NCBI RefSeq assembly: GCF_943912825.1 | Contig: NZ_CALTUX010000032.1 | Span: 1 to 21,682, forward strand | From: an uncultured Anaerococcus sp. | Lineage (GTDB): Bacteria; Bacillota; Clostridia; Tissierellales; Peptoniphilaceae | Direction of reading: 5' to 3' | DNA length: 21,682 nt | In this document: positions 1 through 10,500 of the stretch, in pieces | Layout of the letters: every line of letters begins with the position of its first letter | Numbering within the stretch: position 1 is the stretch's first letter | Position numbers and translations under genes: made by a program | The notes under the pieces: model-generated | Told to the model about the DNA's origin: nothing | Seen by the model: the letters and a program-made list of their open reading frames with translations, nothing else | The model's database searches: none

Positions 1-20
1 CTCCTTAGGCGGAGTGCGAA
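1..20. repeat. Left copy of inverted ~20-bp repeat (partner 573-592)
   Basis: The first 20 bases, reverse complemented, match 573-592 with a one-base indel and two substitutions. The shared core reads GCACTCCGC(C)TAAGGAG. Each copy can itself fold (CTCC/GGAG at 1-14; ACTCC/GGAGT at 577-591). This looks like a dispersed small repeat rather than chance, but the window edge cuts the left copy. Confidence 0.5.
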
Positions 21-24
21 AGGG

Positions 25-47
25 GAAGATTTTTTTCAAAAATCTTC
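25..47. terminator. Possible terminator hairpin
   Basis: GAAGATTTTT at 25-34 and AAAAATCTTC at 38-47 form a perfect 10-bp stem with a 3-nt loop, followed by TTT. It is AT-rich and has only a short T tail, so it is a weak or bidirectional terminator at best. No gene ending at it is visible in the window. Confidence 0.4.
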
Positions 48-350
48 TTTAGTATGGTGGATTACTTCGTATTTATCTAGACTTGTTCTTACTGATTTAA
101 AATCAAAAGTCCCCTAAAAATCACAATCTAGTCAAAATTGTATTTTTGTAGTTACTTGTCATCTAAGTAGTTACAGTATTTGTATTTAAATTTGGTTGTC
201 AGTGTGATTTTATTTACGGGTACTTTTTATTTTAAATCTCCCAATAGATGAGGTTATTAGATTCTCTAGTCGCAATGTTTGCGAAGCAAACGAGCTTTAA
301 AACTAATTAGACGTTAATATTCTCTCAGAATACAGAATAACATCCCCAAG

Positions 351-397
351 GTCGGGAGATTTTGTAAATGGAGATGCCGTTAAGAAAATCTCCTGAC
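351..397. repeat. 13-bp inverted repeat
   Basis: GTCGGGAGATTTT at 351-363 pairs with AAAATCTCCTGAC at 385-397 with one mismatch and a 21-nt loop. No T run follows on either strand, so this is structural rather than a clear terminator. Confidence 0.5.
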
Positions 398-547
398 GCA
401 CGAGTACAAATAATAATTTTGTAGCTACTGAGATGTAGAGTACATAAAAAAGAAACATTTGGGCTAGATTGAGATTTTTAGGCATCGGAATGTCAAAATC
501 ACTAAGGATAAGGATAGCTAATACAAGGAATTTGTCTACCAAGAGAG

Positions 548-564
548 GCTTGCCGAAGGCAAGC
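548..564. repeat. GAA-loop hairpin
   Basis: GCTTGCC (548-554) and GGCAAGC (558-564) form a perfect 7-bp stem closed by GAA. A similar hairpin, GTTTGC-GAA-GCAAAC, sits at 277-291. The repeated stem-GAA-stem design suggests a family of small palindromic repeats. Confidence 0.55.
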
Positions 565-620
565 TTCACTATCCGCACTCCGCTAAGGAGTCGCTTGTGG
601 GGTGTAACGGGGAGGGGTTT

Positions 621-670
621 AAGGGGAGGCCGATGAGGACCCATGCGAAAGGGTCCTTGGGCCTCCCCTT
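621..670. repeat. Long GC-rich hairpin
   Basis: An 11-bp outer stem (621-631 with 660-670) encloses a 7-bp inner stem (AGGACCC 636-642 with GGGTCCT 651-657) and an 8-nt loop containing GCGAAA. It is far more GC-rich than its surroundings. Neither strand has a T run after the stem, so an RNA structure or repeat element is more likely than an intrinsic terminator. Confidence 0.55.
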
Positions 671-764
671 ATTACTAAGATTCAATAGTAAATAGAAATC
701 AAATATTAAATGGTTAAGTTACGAAAAATTAAAGTAAATAATAATATTATCTTGGATAATAAAA

Positions 765-801
765 AATGGGTATTAGGGGGAAGCCCCCTAAAATACCCAT
801 T
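765..801 (-). terminator. Intrinsic terminator of the yaaA-sbcDC-addBA operon
   Basis: On the minus strand a stem of about 16 bp (784-801 with 765-780, one 2-nt bulge, 3-nt loop, G5/C5 at the tip) is followed at once by TTTTTT. The addA stop codon (800-802) overlaps the foot of the stem. This is a textbook rho-independent terminator. Confidence 0.93.
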
Positions 802-3800
802 ATTTATTGTAAACACTAACATCCTTACTATTATACCAATATATAAGCCCCATACTTACCTTTTTGCCAAGTGCCTCTTCCAAGGCTTTTTTGTAGATTT
901 CTAGCTGTTTTTTGTAGGCTTCTTCTCTTTTTATCTTATCTGTTTTGAAGTCTATTAGGATTATTTCGTTTTCTTTTTCAAAGATTAGGTCTATCTGGCC
1001 ATTTACGTAGTAATCCTCATACTGCATTAGGAAGGATTCTTCTTTTCTGTAAGGTGTTTCTTCCTTGATTAATTCTTTTATCAGATCATTTTGGAAAAAT
1101 CCTAAAAATTTATCTACTTCTAAAAGTTTGGCCCCTTCTTTTTCTATTATCTGATTTTGTATTAAGGATTCTATTTCTGCTTTAAGACTCTCTCTATCAT
1201 ATTCCTTCATTGGGAGTTTCTGAAAGACTTTGTGAATTAGGCTTCCCTTGTCTGTGGCTGAATAGGTTTTTTCTTCTTCTAAGAAGGCTGGTTTTTTGAA
1301 GTCTATATTTGAATAATTTTCCCCAAAGGAGGATCTTTCATAGCCTTCTTCTTCTTTGTTGAAGTCTTTAGCTATCTCTGTTACTGATTTTTTTAGGCTC
1401 TCACCTATATCATCTGCTCCCTTGTAGGTAAAATCCATTAGGTCTTCTATTTTTTTATAGTTTTTGCTAGGTTTTATTTCTTCAAATATTTTACTTATAT
1501 CCTTATTTTCCTTAGATTTTTCTTCTTCTAAGCTATCAAGGTATGATATTTCCACTCTTTCGTCAAAATCATTTGTAAAGTAGTCTTTATCAAATATTTC
1601 CTCACCTATCTTATCAAAGGATAAGCTTGAGAGGATCCAATCTAGGTGGCTTGACATTTCAAGATAATCTACATTTTGGTAAAGCTTTGCTAGAGAGCTT
1701 TGCGACTTTGTTCCTGTTATATAAAGTCTTTCTTCAGCTCTTGTTAGGCCTACATAGAGGATTCTCATCTCTTCTTTTTTGTCCTCTTCGATAAGCTTAT
1801 TTTCAATTAGCTTTTTATTTATAGATGAGACCTTTACCTTGCTCTCATAATCAGCCACATCGATTCCAATGCCTAGCTTATCATCAAAGATTGCTAAATT
1901 TCTCGAATGCATATTTCTTATTAATCTTGATGAATCTGCAAGGATTACTACCTTAAATTCAAGCCCCTTTGACTTATGGATAGTCATTATCCTTACCAGG
2001 TCCTCTTCTTCAGATAAATCTCTTGACTGGTCTATGGTATCTTTTTGGGTCTTTGAAATATTTTCATAATAAGATAAAAATCCATAAAGACCATTATCAT
2101 TGGCCGAGTCGTATTCTGCCATGAGGTCGATTAGGGATTCTATATTATTTATCCTATCAGCTCCCAAATCTCTTGCCAAAAGAAAGTCGTAAAGGCCAGT
2201 TTTTTCAAAAAGGTAGTTAGCAAAATCAAATAGGGAATAAATGGCAAGTTTATTTTTTAAATCTTTTATAACAGCCTTAAAATTATCAATTTTTGTCTTT
2301 ATTTGCTCATTCCCATCATAATTATCAAAGCAATCATAAAACCTATATGACTGGGTCTTAAGCTTTATCTCTACCAGGTCATCTTCGCTGAAGTTAAAAA
2401 TTTCACTTCTTAGGATAGAAAGAAGGACAATATCATCGTTAGGATTGGCCAGATATTTTAAAAGATTTATGAAAAAATTAACCTCTGCTGCCAAAAATGA
2501 TACCTTTGATATGTCGTTAAAATAAGGAATATCTGCCCTTTTGAAGGCTTCTTCATATACATATGACTTATTCCCGCTTCTTAAAAGAATCGCTATATCC
2601 TTATAGGCATAGCCTTCCCCTACTAAATCTCTTATGAGTTTAACCAGATAATCTTCCTCATTTACCGCCTTATCAAGAACTGTAAGGCCTACTTTGGAAT
2701 TTGGATTTTCCTTATCCCTTCCGAAATTTAGCCTGTGGCCGCCGTTTTTATAGTCAATGCCACTTGTCTCTTTGGTCATTATCCTGTCAAAAATATAGTT
2801 GTTAAAATCTAAGAGAAGCTTATCAGTTCTGAAGTTCTCATTTAGATTTATCCTAACAGAATCTTCTTCCCTTTCGTAAATATCAAGCTTTTCTAGGAAT
2901 AAGTCAGGCCTTGCCCTCCTAAAACCATAAATTGATTGCTTGACATCTCCTACGAAAAATAGCCTTCTTTCCCTCTTAAGCTTTTCTATTATATAGTTTT
3001 GGATTTCATTTGAATCTTGGTATTCATCGAAAAAGATATATTCAAATTTATCAACAAGCTTATTTCTTGCAGTTTCACTATCTAAGAGCCTTATAAAATA
3101 TTGCTCAAGGTCATTGAAATCTAGATAAGATTTGGTCTTTTTCTTCTGATCAAAAACTTCCATAAAACGTCTTGTAAGCCTATTAATCTCTCCTAAGAGG
3201 ATTTCTTCCTTATGACTTGTAAGGCTTATGAGGTCAGAAGATGTGTTTCTTACCAGGTTTTTGAGCTTATCTAGAGAATTTTTATAGGAATTTCTATCAG
3301 TTCTTAGGATATTGTAAAGGAATTTATCATCATTTTTGGATGAGGAAAGTCTACCAAACTTTACCTTTTCAATTTTTTCTAAAAATTCATCCCAAGAGTC
3401 AAGATTATTTTCAAGGTCTAAAAATATTGAATAATCATCTGTTACAAGCTCTTGGAGTTTTTCCCTCATGTCATTTTCATTGGCCATGATTGTTAGCTTA
3501 AATGCCTTATCCTTCATGTCCCTTAGAGCTTTTTCTGAAATCTCCTTAAGCTTGTCAGAAATATTTGCTGATTTTGTGTTTTTATCAAGCCAAGCAAGTG
3601 GGTCAATCTGGCCGATTATCATGTTGTAAGTATCTTGAATAAGACCTTTGGCAGGAGAATCATTTCTATTTTGGGCGAAATTTTCTAAAAAGATCCTAAA
3701 GCCATCTGTCATCTTCTCATATTCTTCGTCAAAAATTTCATCTATGGCATTTGCCCTCATTATTATAGAGGTATTTTCTGTTAGGACCTTAAAATTTGGA

Positions 3801-4159
3801 CTTAACTTATCAAAATAATAGAAATTTTCCCTGATCATGTCAGAGCAAAAGGCGTGGAGGGTCTTGATTTGAGCAGTCTTTAAGAGCCTTATCTGTCTTT
3901 TAAGAAAGACTGGGTCAAAGTCATCTGCCGCTTCTTCTAGCCTTGCCCTTATCTTATTTTTCATATCGATTGCAGACTTATTGGTGAAGGTTACAATTAT
4001 CATATGGTCGATGTCTATGTCATATTTCTTCATTAGGCTGATGATTCTTTCAACTAGGACAAAGGTCTTACCAGATCCTGCTGCAGCTGATACTATTATA
4101 TTTTTCTCTTCTGTGTCTATGGCAGCTTCTTGGGCCTTGGTTTTTTTAATCTCTGTCAT
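800..4159 (-). CDS. addA: AddA, helicase-nuclease subunit of AddAB
   Basis: This is the ATP-dependent 3'-5' helicase and nuclease subunit of AddAB, which resects double-strand breaks and loads RecA. UvrD-type motifs are all present (numbering from an upstream ATG at 4165): Walker A AAAGSGKT about residue 27-34, TFTNKSA about 60, DEYQDS about 380, GDVKQSIYGFR about 405, TIHKSKGLEF about 728, and YVGLTRAEERL about 805. The C-terminal RecB-type nuclease shows GQIDLIF (about 1056) and DFKTDK (about 1073), with an upstream GSLIHK. The open frame begins at 4165 (MLMTEIKK), but the GAGGG ribosome binding site abuts that ATG and lies 6 nt before the second ATG, so I start at 4159. The start overlaps the end of addB, implying coupled translation. 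At about 1120 residues it is slightly shorter than most AddA proteins. Confidence 0.96.
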   Translation of the reverse strand: MTEIKKTKAQEAAIDTEEKNIIVSAAAGSGKTFVLVERIISLMKKYDIDIDHMIIVTFTNKSAIDMKNKIRARLEEAADDFDPVFLKRQIRLLKTAQIKTLHAFCSDMIRENFYYFDKLSPNFKVLTENTSIIMRANAIDEIFDEEYEKMTDGFRIFLENFAQNRNDSPAKGLIQDTYNMIIGQIDPLAWLDKNTKSANISDKLKEISEKALRDMKDKAFKLTIMANENDMREKLQELVTDDYSIFLDLENNLDSWDEFLEKIEKVKFGRLSSSKNDDKFLYNILRTDRNSYKNSLDKLKNLVRNTSSDLISLTSHKEEILLGEINRLTRRFMEVFDQKKKTKSYLDFNDLEQYFIRLLDSETARNKLVDKFEYIFFDEYQDSNEIQNYIIEKLKRERRLFFVGDVKQSIYGFRRARPDLFLEKLDIYEREEDSVRINLNENFRTDKLLLDFNNYIFDRIMTKETSGIDYKNGGHRLNFGRDKENPNSKVGLTVLDKAVNEEDYLVKLIRDLVGEGYAYKDIAILLRSGNKSYVYEEAFKRADIPYFNDISKVSFLAAEVNFFINLLKYLANPNDDIVLLSILRSEIFNFSEDDLVEIKLKTQSYRFYDCFDNYDGNEQIKTKIDNFKAVIKDLKNKLAIYSLFDFANYLFEKTGLYDFLLARDLGADRINNIESLIDLMAEYDSANDNGLYGFLSYYENISKTQKDTIDQSRDLSEEEDLVRIMTIHKSKGLEFKVVILADSSRLIRNMHSRNLAIFDDKLGIGIDVADYESKVKVSSINKKLIENKLIEEDKKEEMRILYVGLTRAEERLYITGTKSQSSLAKLYQNVDYLEMSSHLDWILSSLSFDKIGEEIFDKDYFTNDFDERVEISYLDSLEEEKSKENKDISKIFEEIKPSKNYKKIEDLMDFTYKGADDIGESLKKSVTEIAKDFNKEEEGYERSSFGENYSNIDFKKPAFLEEEKTYSATDKGSLIHKVFQKLPMKEYDRESLKAEIESLIQNQIIEKEGAKLLEVDKFLGFFQNDLIKELIKEETPYRKEESFLMQYEDYYVNGQIDLIFEKENEIILIDFKTDKIKREEAYKKQLEIYKKALEEALGKKVSMGLIYWYNSKDVSVYNK

Positions 4160-7100
4160 AAGCATCCCTCTTTATATCTTCTATCTTTAGGGACTTGTCT
4201 ATATCCCTAAACCTATCTGAATCAATTATCTCATCAAACTTGCATATGCCCCTATAATCGCAATAAGTGCATTCTTTTATCTGCTTATTTTCTCTGACAG
4301 GCCTTAGGTCGATTAGGCCTTTTTTGATATTTTCAATGATTTGTTTTATTAAGTCTTTGGCAAAGTCTGTCAAAACTTCAAAGTCTTCTGGGCTTACAAT
4401 TTCATTTTTCTTTGGGTCAAAGACTGCAAGCTTATCCTTGTCATAGTCCCTATCCATAAGCCTTATCACTTCTTCATTTACCTTAAGCAAAAGCCCTGTC
4501 ATCTGAAACTTATCTGCTAGGATTTCCTTGAGATTTTCCTGGTCTGTGAGAGAAACCTTATCCATCTTTTCTATCTCATCCCTAAGTGGCAAGTAGAAAG
4601 AGGCTACAGGTTTAAAATCTTTATCACTTGCTGCCATCATGTAGACAATAAGCTGAAGGTCTAGGCCATTTAGGACATTTACAAGTTTAAAACTCTTAGC
4701 CCCGGTCTTATAATCTATGATCCTGATTAAATCTCCCGCCTTATCTATCCTGTCAATCCTGCCCCTTAGGTAGTTTTCCCCATCTATATCAACTTCGTCA
4801 AAAAATCCTCCCTTATCAAAGCTTTCCTCAAAGGCAAAGAGCTTAAAGTCTGACCTTTTAAGGCCTCTTTTAATCTCCCTTGCATTTCTCTTAGAAGAAT
4901 TTAGCATATTTTCAAGGATATAGGCATTTTTAGGCGAATCTTTTCTCAAGGCTTCTAAATTTAAATCAATACCTTCTTTGAAATTTTCTTCTAAAAGCTT
5001 ATCGAGTTTTTCATCTGTGATATCGTCGATATTTTCTTCTTTTAATAATCTTGAAAGCTCTTCAAGTGACTTGTGGACAATATTTCCTATCTCCATCTGG
5101 TCAATGTCAAAATCATTTTCCACGTCAGGTCTTAGGCCGTAGGAGATAAAATATTTGTAAGGGCAACGTGAATAAGTTTCAATTTCTGAAACCGAATAGG
5201 CCCTTTTCCCATAAAGCTTTCCAGCAAGGTCTAAATTAAGCGGATCCTTGTCATTGGTAAAAAAGAGTCCCTTAAAGATTGAATCGTAGATTTTTTTATT
5301 ATCGGTTTTTTCTAAATTATCTTTCAAATACTTGATGAAATCTAGGCTTAGATCTAAGTCTTCCTTGCTTATTTTTTCATTCTTTTTGATTTTTTCTAAA
5401 TTTTCTAGGGCAAATTTCTTAAGACCTTCCTTAGAATATGCAGCAAGACTAGGCTCAAGTTTTGTAATAGATTTTACTTGCATCTGAGGGAAGATATTTA
5501 AAATATCATTTAAAACCAAGCTTTTCTTAAGTTCTTTGCCTGACTTATCTGCCAGCGCATAGGAAAATATCAATTTATCAGATCCTACGCTTATCTTATA
5601 AAGACTTAATTTTTCAAGACTTTCCATCTCCTTATCGTATAATTTAAGGTCAATCCCACGCCTTTTTAATTCTTCCTTTTCATCATCATTTATAATAAAA
5701 TCTTTCGATTCTCCTGATGGAAAATAAGCATCATTAAGGCCCAAAATTATATTTATCTTCTTATTTGAAACCCTCTCCCTCTTAAAATCACTTACAATCA
5801 AGTGGTCCTTAGATGGTGGAATTAGGCCAATTTTTATATCCTTAGTCACGGCTTCTATTAGGCTATAAATCCTGGCAAGAGAAGTCTGTCTATCTCCCAT
5901 AATTAAAACTAATTGGTCTAAAATCTCTATAAATTTATCCCAAATTTGCTCATTTTCCCTGTAATCATCAAGGGCTGCAAGGTCCTTTAACTCTTCCTGA
6001 AAACTTGTAATGGCGGCTCTTATGGATGAATCTGAAATCATTTTATAGATACCTTCGAGAAGATCTCGCATCTTACCTTCATTATCTAAATTTTCTAAAA
6101 GTTCTAAAATCTTATCCCTTACTCTATTTATGGCCTTGTATTCTTCTTCCTTTTTCTTAAGCTTTTCTTCTTTTTTTGGGTCATTTGCCAAAAACTTTTC
6201 ATAAAAATCATAATCTAGAATAAAATACTTATCATCTTCAAACATGGCACCCGCTATATTTCTCTTGCCAATAAATTTGATGAAGATGTGGCAATCTTCC
6301 TCGTAAGTTTTGCTAAAATCAATTAGCTTAGAATTTAGGATATAATAGAGGTCTTCTTTTCTGTATTTATTAACCCTAAGCCTAAGGAGGGCAAGAAAGG
6401 TCTTTATAATGTGATTATCACTCATCTTCCTACGCTTATCCAAAAATATAGGGATGTCATACCTGTCAAAGGTCTTAGCTAGGATATTTTCATATTCGCT
6501 ATTTTCTGTCATGTAGATGGCAAAATCATTGTATCTTAAGTCCTTAGTCTTGATTAATTTATTGATAAGAAGGGCAATATTTTCAACCTCAGTCCTTGTC
6601 GATATAGACTCTAAAACCCTAATATTATTAGGCTTATCTAGATATGGCCTTGGATTAAAAATATCAAAATTATCTAGCAAGTGGTCAAGGTCTGCCTTAT
6701 TTTCAGCCTCTTCTATCTCTAATATTTCACACTTAAAATTTGATCTAAGTTTTTTATAAAAGCCAAAGGCTGGGTCAAATATTTCAGCCCTTGGTATGGC
6801 TTCATTTAGATTTTTAGGATCTAGGTTAAGGCCGATAGTAATATCAATATCCTCCCTTGTAAGGGCAGATATAAGCTCAAGTTTCCTTTCCTCCATATAG
6901 TCAAACTTATCAAAATAAAAGTGATAATCCTTTAGAAAGTCTGCATCCTTTATGGATTCTGCTAAAAGAGAGGTCATATCCTCACTATCAATAAATTTGC
7001 CTGAGAGAGCTTCTTGGTAGGCATCAAGGATTAGCCTAATTTCCTCGAATTTTATCCTGCTGGCCTCATCTATTTCAGCATCCTTTATAGACTCAAAAAA

Positions 7101-7502
7101 TTCTTGGTCAAAATTATTTTCCTTAAAACTTGCAATCAAATCTGTAATAGAATTGATGAAGTCAATATTTCCATAGGAATTTTTAAAAAGAGTCAGCTTA
7201 TCATTTAAATCGTGCATTATATTTGTAAGGATCATGAGCTTGCCTTCCTTATTTAGGAATTTAAGCTTGGCAAGGCCCGCCCTATCTAAGAAAAAGGCTG
7301 CAAAAGATGAAAAAGAAAGGACCTTGGCATCCATTACCGAAGAAAAGCTGATATTATTTATGAAGTCTATATCAGTTTCTAGGGTGTATTGCTCAGGAAC
7401 TATAAGGATTGATTTTTGTCCAGCTTCAAGCCTTTTTTCTATTTCTTTGTAAATATATAAACCCTTATCTTGGTCTTTTTTTGCTAGTATTAATGAAATC
7501 AT
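4146..7502 (-). CDS. addB: AddB, nuclease/Chi-recognition subunit of AddAB (no Walker A)
   Basis: This 1118-residue protein partners AddA. Family knowledge gives AddB a helicase-like fold that scans for Chi, plus a second nuclease with an iron-sulfur cluster. The nuclease is intact: GRIDRID about residue 914, DYKTG about 931, and four cluster cysteines, one in YSRCPYKYF (about 778) and three in ECTYCDYRGIC (C-x2-C-x5-C, about 1076-1085). The N-terminus is odd. Where AddB proteins usually read GRxGSGKT just after the first strand, this one reads AKKDQDKG (residues 7-14), keeping only the lysine, so ATP binding by AddB is probably lost. The start overlaps the sbcC stop as ATGA and has a good GAGGTGA ribosome binding site. 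Confidence 0.95.
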   Translation of the reverse strand: MISLILAKKDQDKGLYIYKEIEKRLEAGQKSILIVPEQYTLETDIDFINNISFSSVMDAKVLSFSSFAAFFLDRAGLAKLKFLNKEGKLMILTNIMHDLNDKLTLFKNSYGNIDFINSITDLIASFKENNFDQEFFESIKDAEIDEASRIKFEEIRLILDAYQEALSGKFIDSEDMTSLLAESIKDADFLKDYHFYFDKFDYMEERKLELISALTREDIDITIGLNLDPKNLNEAIPRAEIFDPAFGFYKKLRSNFKCEILEIEEAENKADLDHLLDNFDIFNPRPYLDKPNNIRVLESISTRTEVENIALLINKLIKTKDLRYNDFAIYMTENSEYENILAKTFDRYDIPIFLDKRRKMSDNHIIKTFLALLRLRVNKYRKEDLYYILNSKLIDFSKTYEEDCHIFIKFIGKRNIAGAMFEDDKYFILDYDFYEKFLANDPKKEEKLKKKEEEYKAINRVRDKILELLENLDNEGKMRDLLEGIYKMISDSSIRAAITSFQEELKDLAALDDYRENEQIWDKFIEILDQLVLIMGDRQTSLARIYSLIEAVTKDIKIGLIPPSKDHLIVSDFKRERVSNKKINIILGLNDAYFPSGESKDFIINDDEKEELKRRGIDLKLYDKEMESLEKLSLYKISVGSDKLIFSYALADKSGKELKKSLVLNDILNIFPQMQVKSITKLEPSLAAYSKEGLKKFALENLEKIKKNEKISKEDLDLSLDFIKYLKDNLEKTDNKKIYDSIFKGLFFTNDKDPLNLDLAGKLYGKRAYSVSEIETYSRCPYKYFISYGLRPDVENDFDIDQMEIGNIVHKSLEELSRLLKEENIDDITDEKLDKLLEENFKEGIDLNLEALRKDSPKNAYILENMLNSSKRNAREIKRGLKRSDFKLFAFEESFDKGGFFDEVDIDGENYLRGRIDRIDKAGDLIRIIDYKTGAKSFKLVNVLNGLDLQLIVYMMAASDKDFKPVASFYLPLRDEIEKMDKVSLTDQENLKEILADKFQMTGLLLKVNEEVIRLMDRDYDKDKLAVFDPKKNEIVSPEDFEVLTDFAKDLIKQIIENIKKGLIDLRPVRENKQIKECTYCDYRGICKFDEIIDSDRFRDIDKSLKIEDIKRDAYDRD

Positions 7503-10500
7503 GCTTTCACCTCTATCTTTGAGCCATCGCTTGGTTCATAACTTATTAAAATCTTGGCATCGATGGCATCTTTTAATTCATCCACGTGGGAAATTAGGCC
7601 AACAAACCTGTCATCCTTAGAAATTTCTTCAATAGCCCTTATGGCATTGTCCAAAAATTCCTTAGAAAGGGTCCCAAAGCCCTCGTCTATAAAGAGGGTA
7701 TCTATCCTGATTCCTCCATTTTCTGCTCCAATTTCATCAGAAAGACCAAGGGCAAGGGATAGGCTTGCAAGGAAGGATTCCCCACCTGAAAGACTTGTGG
7801 CTGGGCGGCGCTTACCTGTATTTGCATCTAGGATTTCTATATCAAGACCTGCCTTAGACCTATTATCGGTCGCTTCCTTCTTTCTAAGCATGGTAAATTG
7901 GCCTTCTGTCATCTTGTTAAATCTCTTGTTGGCAAAGTTAAGAACCCTATCAAAGTAAACGCTTAGGATGTAGGTTTCAAAGTCAATCTTCTCCCTCCCC
8001 TTATTGGCTCCACTTGTCCCGCTTGCAAGATCAGCAAGTCTTGTAAGGCTAATAGACTTATTTTTTTCCTTTTCAAATTCACTACTTATGTCCCTTATCT
8101 CAAGCCCTGCCCTCTTAAAGGAGGATAAGTTTTGGCTTAGGGCAAGCTTTTTATCAGCAAGAAGCTTTGCCTTTTCTTCAAGGTCCATAATTTTTTCTTT
8201 AAAGATTTCTAAATCTATGATTTCAAGGTCTTTAAATTCCTTTAGACTATCAAGATTAGCTTTTAGCTTGTCAAGATTTTTGAAATATTCTTCGTTTGCT
8301 CTTTTTAAAAGGTCGAGCTCATCAAATTTATCTAAGTAGGCCCTGTAGGCCTCTTCATTTTCAAATTTCTCGGCTAGTTTTTCTTGGAATTCTTTTTTGT
8401 AGGCTGTGAGATTTTCTTTATTTTCAGAAAGAGTTTTTTCAAAAGATCTGATCTCTGCCTTAAGGCTTGAAAGGGCAAGTTTTATCTCTTGGTCATGGGC
8501 CTTGGTCTTGTCTATAAAATCACTTGCTTCTTTTATATTTTTCTCAAATGACTTTATTTCAGCTAATATGGCTTCTTCTTTAAGACCCTCCATTTTCTCC
8601 TTCTGGCCAAGGTAGGCGATTTTTATCTCTTCAAGTCGCTCAAACTTTTCCTTTATCTCTTTTAAAGCTTGGGATAGCTTTTCTTTTTCAAGGCCTAGGG
8701 CCTTTCCCTCTTCCTCTGTCTTTTGTAATAGCTTATCTTTAAGGTCAATCTCCTTTTGATTTTTTCCTAAGAGGTCATCATAAGATTTGATAAGGTCTTC
8801 ATTTTCCTTTATTAGACTTTTTATATTTTCAAGGCTATCATCCATTTCCAAATCTTTAATATTTTTATCAATAAGTAGCCTAATCTTTTCAAAGGATAGG
8901 TTAAGGTCGTTTAGCTTTTCAACTATCTTATCAAAATCTAAGGCCTCTGACTTGTGAAGGGGGAATTTTTCTTCATGCCTAGTCCCACAAACAGGGCAAA
9001 TTCCATCTTTATTTAACTTTGTTATAAAATAATTTAGCTGGTCAATTTCCCTATCCAGGCTTGCCTTCTCTTTTAAATCTAGGTAGTTTTCTCTTTCCTT
9101 GCCTAAGATTTCAATATCTTTCTCATAGGACTTGTTTTCTTCAAGCCTTGCATGATCTTTCTTAAGGCTAAGAAGCTTATCTTCTCGAGAATTTAATTTT
9201 TCCCTAAGTTCTAGGCCCTCTTCCTTAAGTTTCGCCTTATCTTCACGGGCTTGTCCATAGGTTTTTCTTAAGTTTTCTAGATTCTCATCTATATTTTTTA
9301 TCTTTTCCTCTAAGTCTTGCTTTTCTTTTTCAATAGTTTTTATAGATTCGTAGGCTTTTTTATTTGATAAAAATTCACCAAGAACTTGGTAGGTCTTTTC
9401 TTTTTCTGCTAGGACAAGTTTATTTTTATCTAAATCCTTGCTAAGGTCATCAAGTTTCGCAAGGTCTTTTTCTAGATTTTTTGCTTCAATATTTTTCTCT
9501 TCTAAAAGTTTTTTATCTGCCTCTAGGCTTTTAGTTAAATTTTCTATAGAACTCTCTGTCTTTTCAATTCTTTCTTCGTAGATTTTGATTGACTTGGCAA
9601 AGCTAGCAAGATCTAGGTCTGATTTTTCTTTGGATTTTTCTTCATAATCCTTATACAAAAGATCATAAGCCGCTTGTGATTTTTGGTAAGAGCTTATATT
9701 TTCATTAGTATTTTTAGATTTTTCTAAGTTCCTATAAGAATCTTTTATATTTTTATCTAGTCTTTCTTCTTCCTTCTTTAACTCATCTAGCTTAAGTCCA
9801 AGGTCATTTTCATTGACCCCTATATTTTTTAGAATATTTTTAAAATCAAGGGCTAGAATATAATCCTCATTGATTGCTTCTTTTAAGATTTCATCATAGG
9901 AGATAATATTTGAGACTTTGTCATCTATTTCCTTAATTTTATTCTTGCTTGTCTTGGCCTTTTCCTTGAGCCTATCTGTTATATCCCTGTATTTTATAGT
10001 TTTAAAAATATCAGAAAGTAGGGCTGCTTTAACATCTGATTTTGCCGATAAAAACTCTTGGAACTTGCCTTGGGCAAGTAGCATGACCTTTGAGAATTGG
10101 TCTACATCAAGACCCACTATCTCCTTAACCATGGGCTCTACATCTCTTGGCTTATCTGCCAAGAGCTTCTTCTCATCGCTTATATCAAAAAGACTTGCCT
10201 TATGGCCCAGATTCCTTGGTCCCCTAGCTCCCATGGACCTTTGATTTGGGTATCTTTCTATAAGATAAGTCTTTGTCCCAATTTCAAATTCAAATTCTAC
10301 AAAGGTATCAGGGTCATCTTCCTTAAGATAATCACTCCTCATATTTTCCTGGCTAATTTCTCTAGGAATAGACCCATAAAGGGCAAAAGACATGGCATCA
10401 AAAATTGTGGTCTTGCCTGATCCTGTAGGGCCTGATATGAGAAAGATTTTCTTATCAAAAAACTTGGTAAAGTCTATTTCTATTTCATTTTTGTAGGTCA

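Larger units (their letters stand above)
1..764. other. Hairpin-rich non-coding region
   Basis: I see no convincing gene here. The longest open frame (303-644, minus) has no ribosome binding site that I recognise, and it runs straight through three of the hairpins, so I do not call it. The stretch contains at least five inverted repeats (25-47, 277-291, 351-397, 548-564, 621-670) and a pair of inverted copies of a roughly 20-bp sequence at its two sides. Three of the stems close on a loop containing GAA. The region lies downstream of the addA terminator, so it is probably intergenic or a remnant of a repeat element. What lies to the left of the window is unknown. Confidence 0.6.

Noticed and set aside
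303..644. 113-codon open frame on the minus strand
   Set aside because: It crosses three hairpins, has no ribosome binding site I can see, and its translation shows no domain; a chance frame in structured non-coding DNA is likelier.
277..670. Hairpins as a CRISPR array
   Set aside because: The stems differ in sequence and spacing and there is no repeated unit with regular spacers.
7554..8615. Plus-strand open frames opposite sbcC
   Set aside because: They are antisense shadows of a well-supported coding region, with serine/leucine-rich translations and no start signals.
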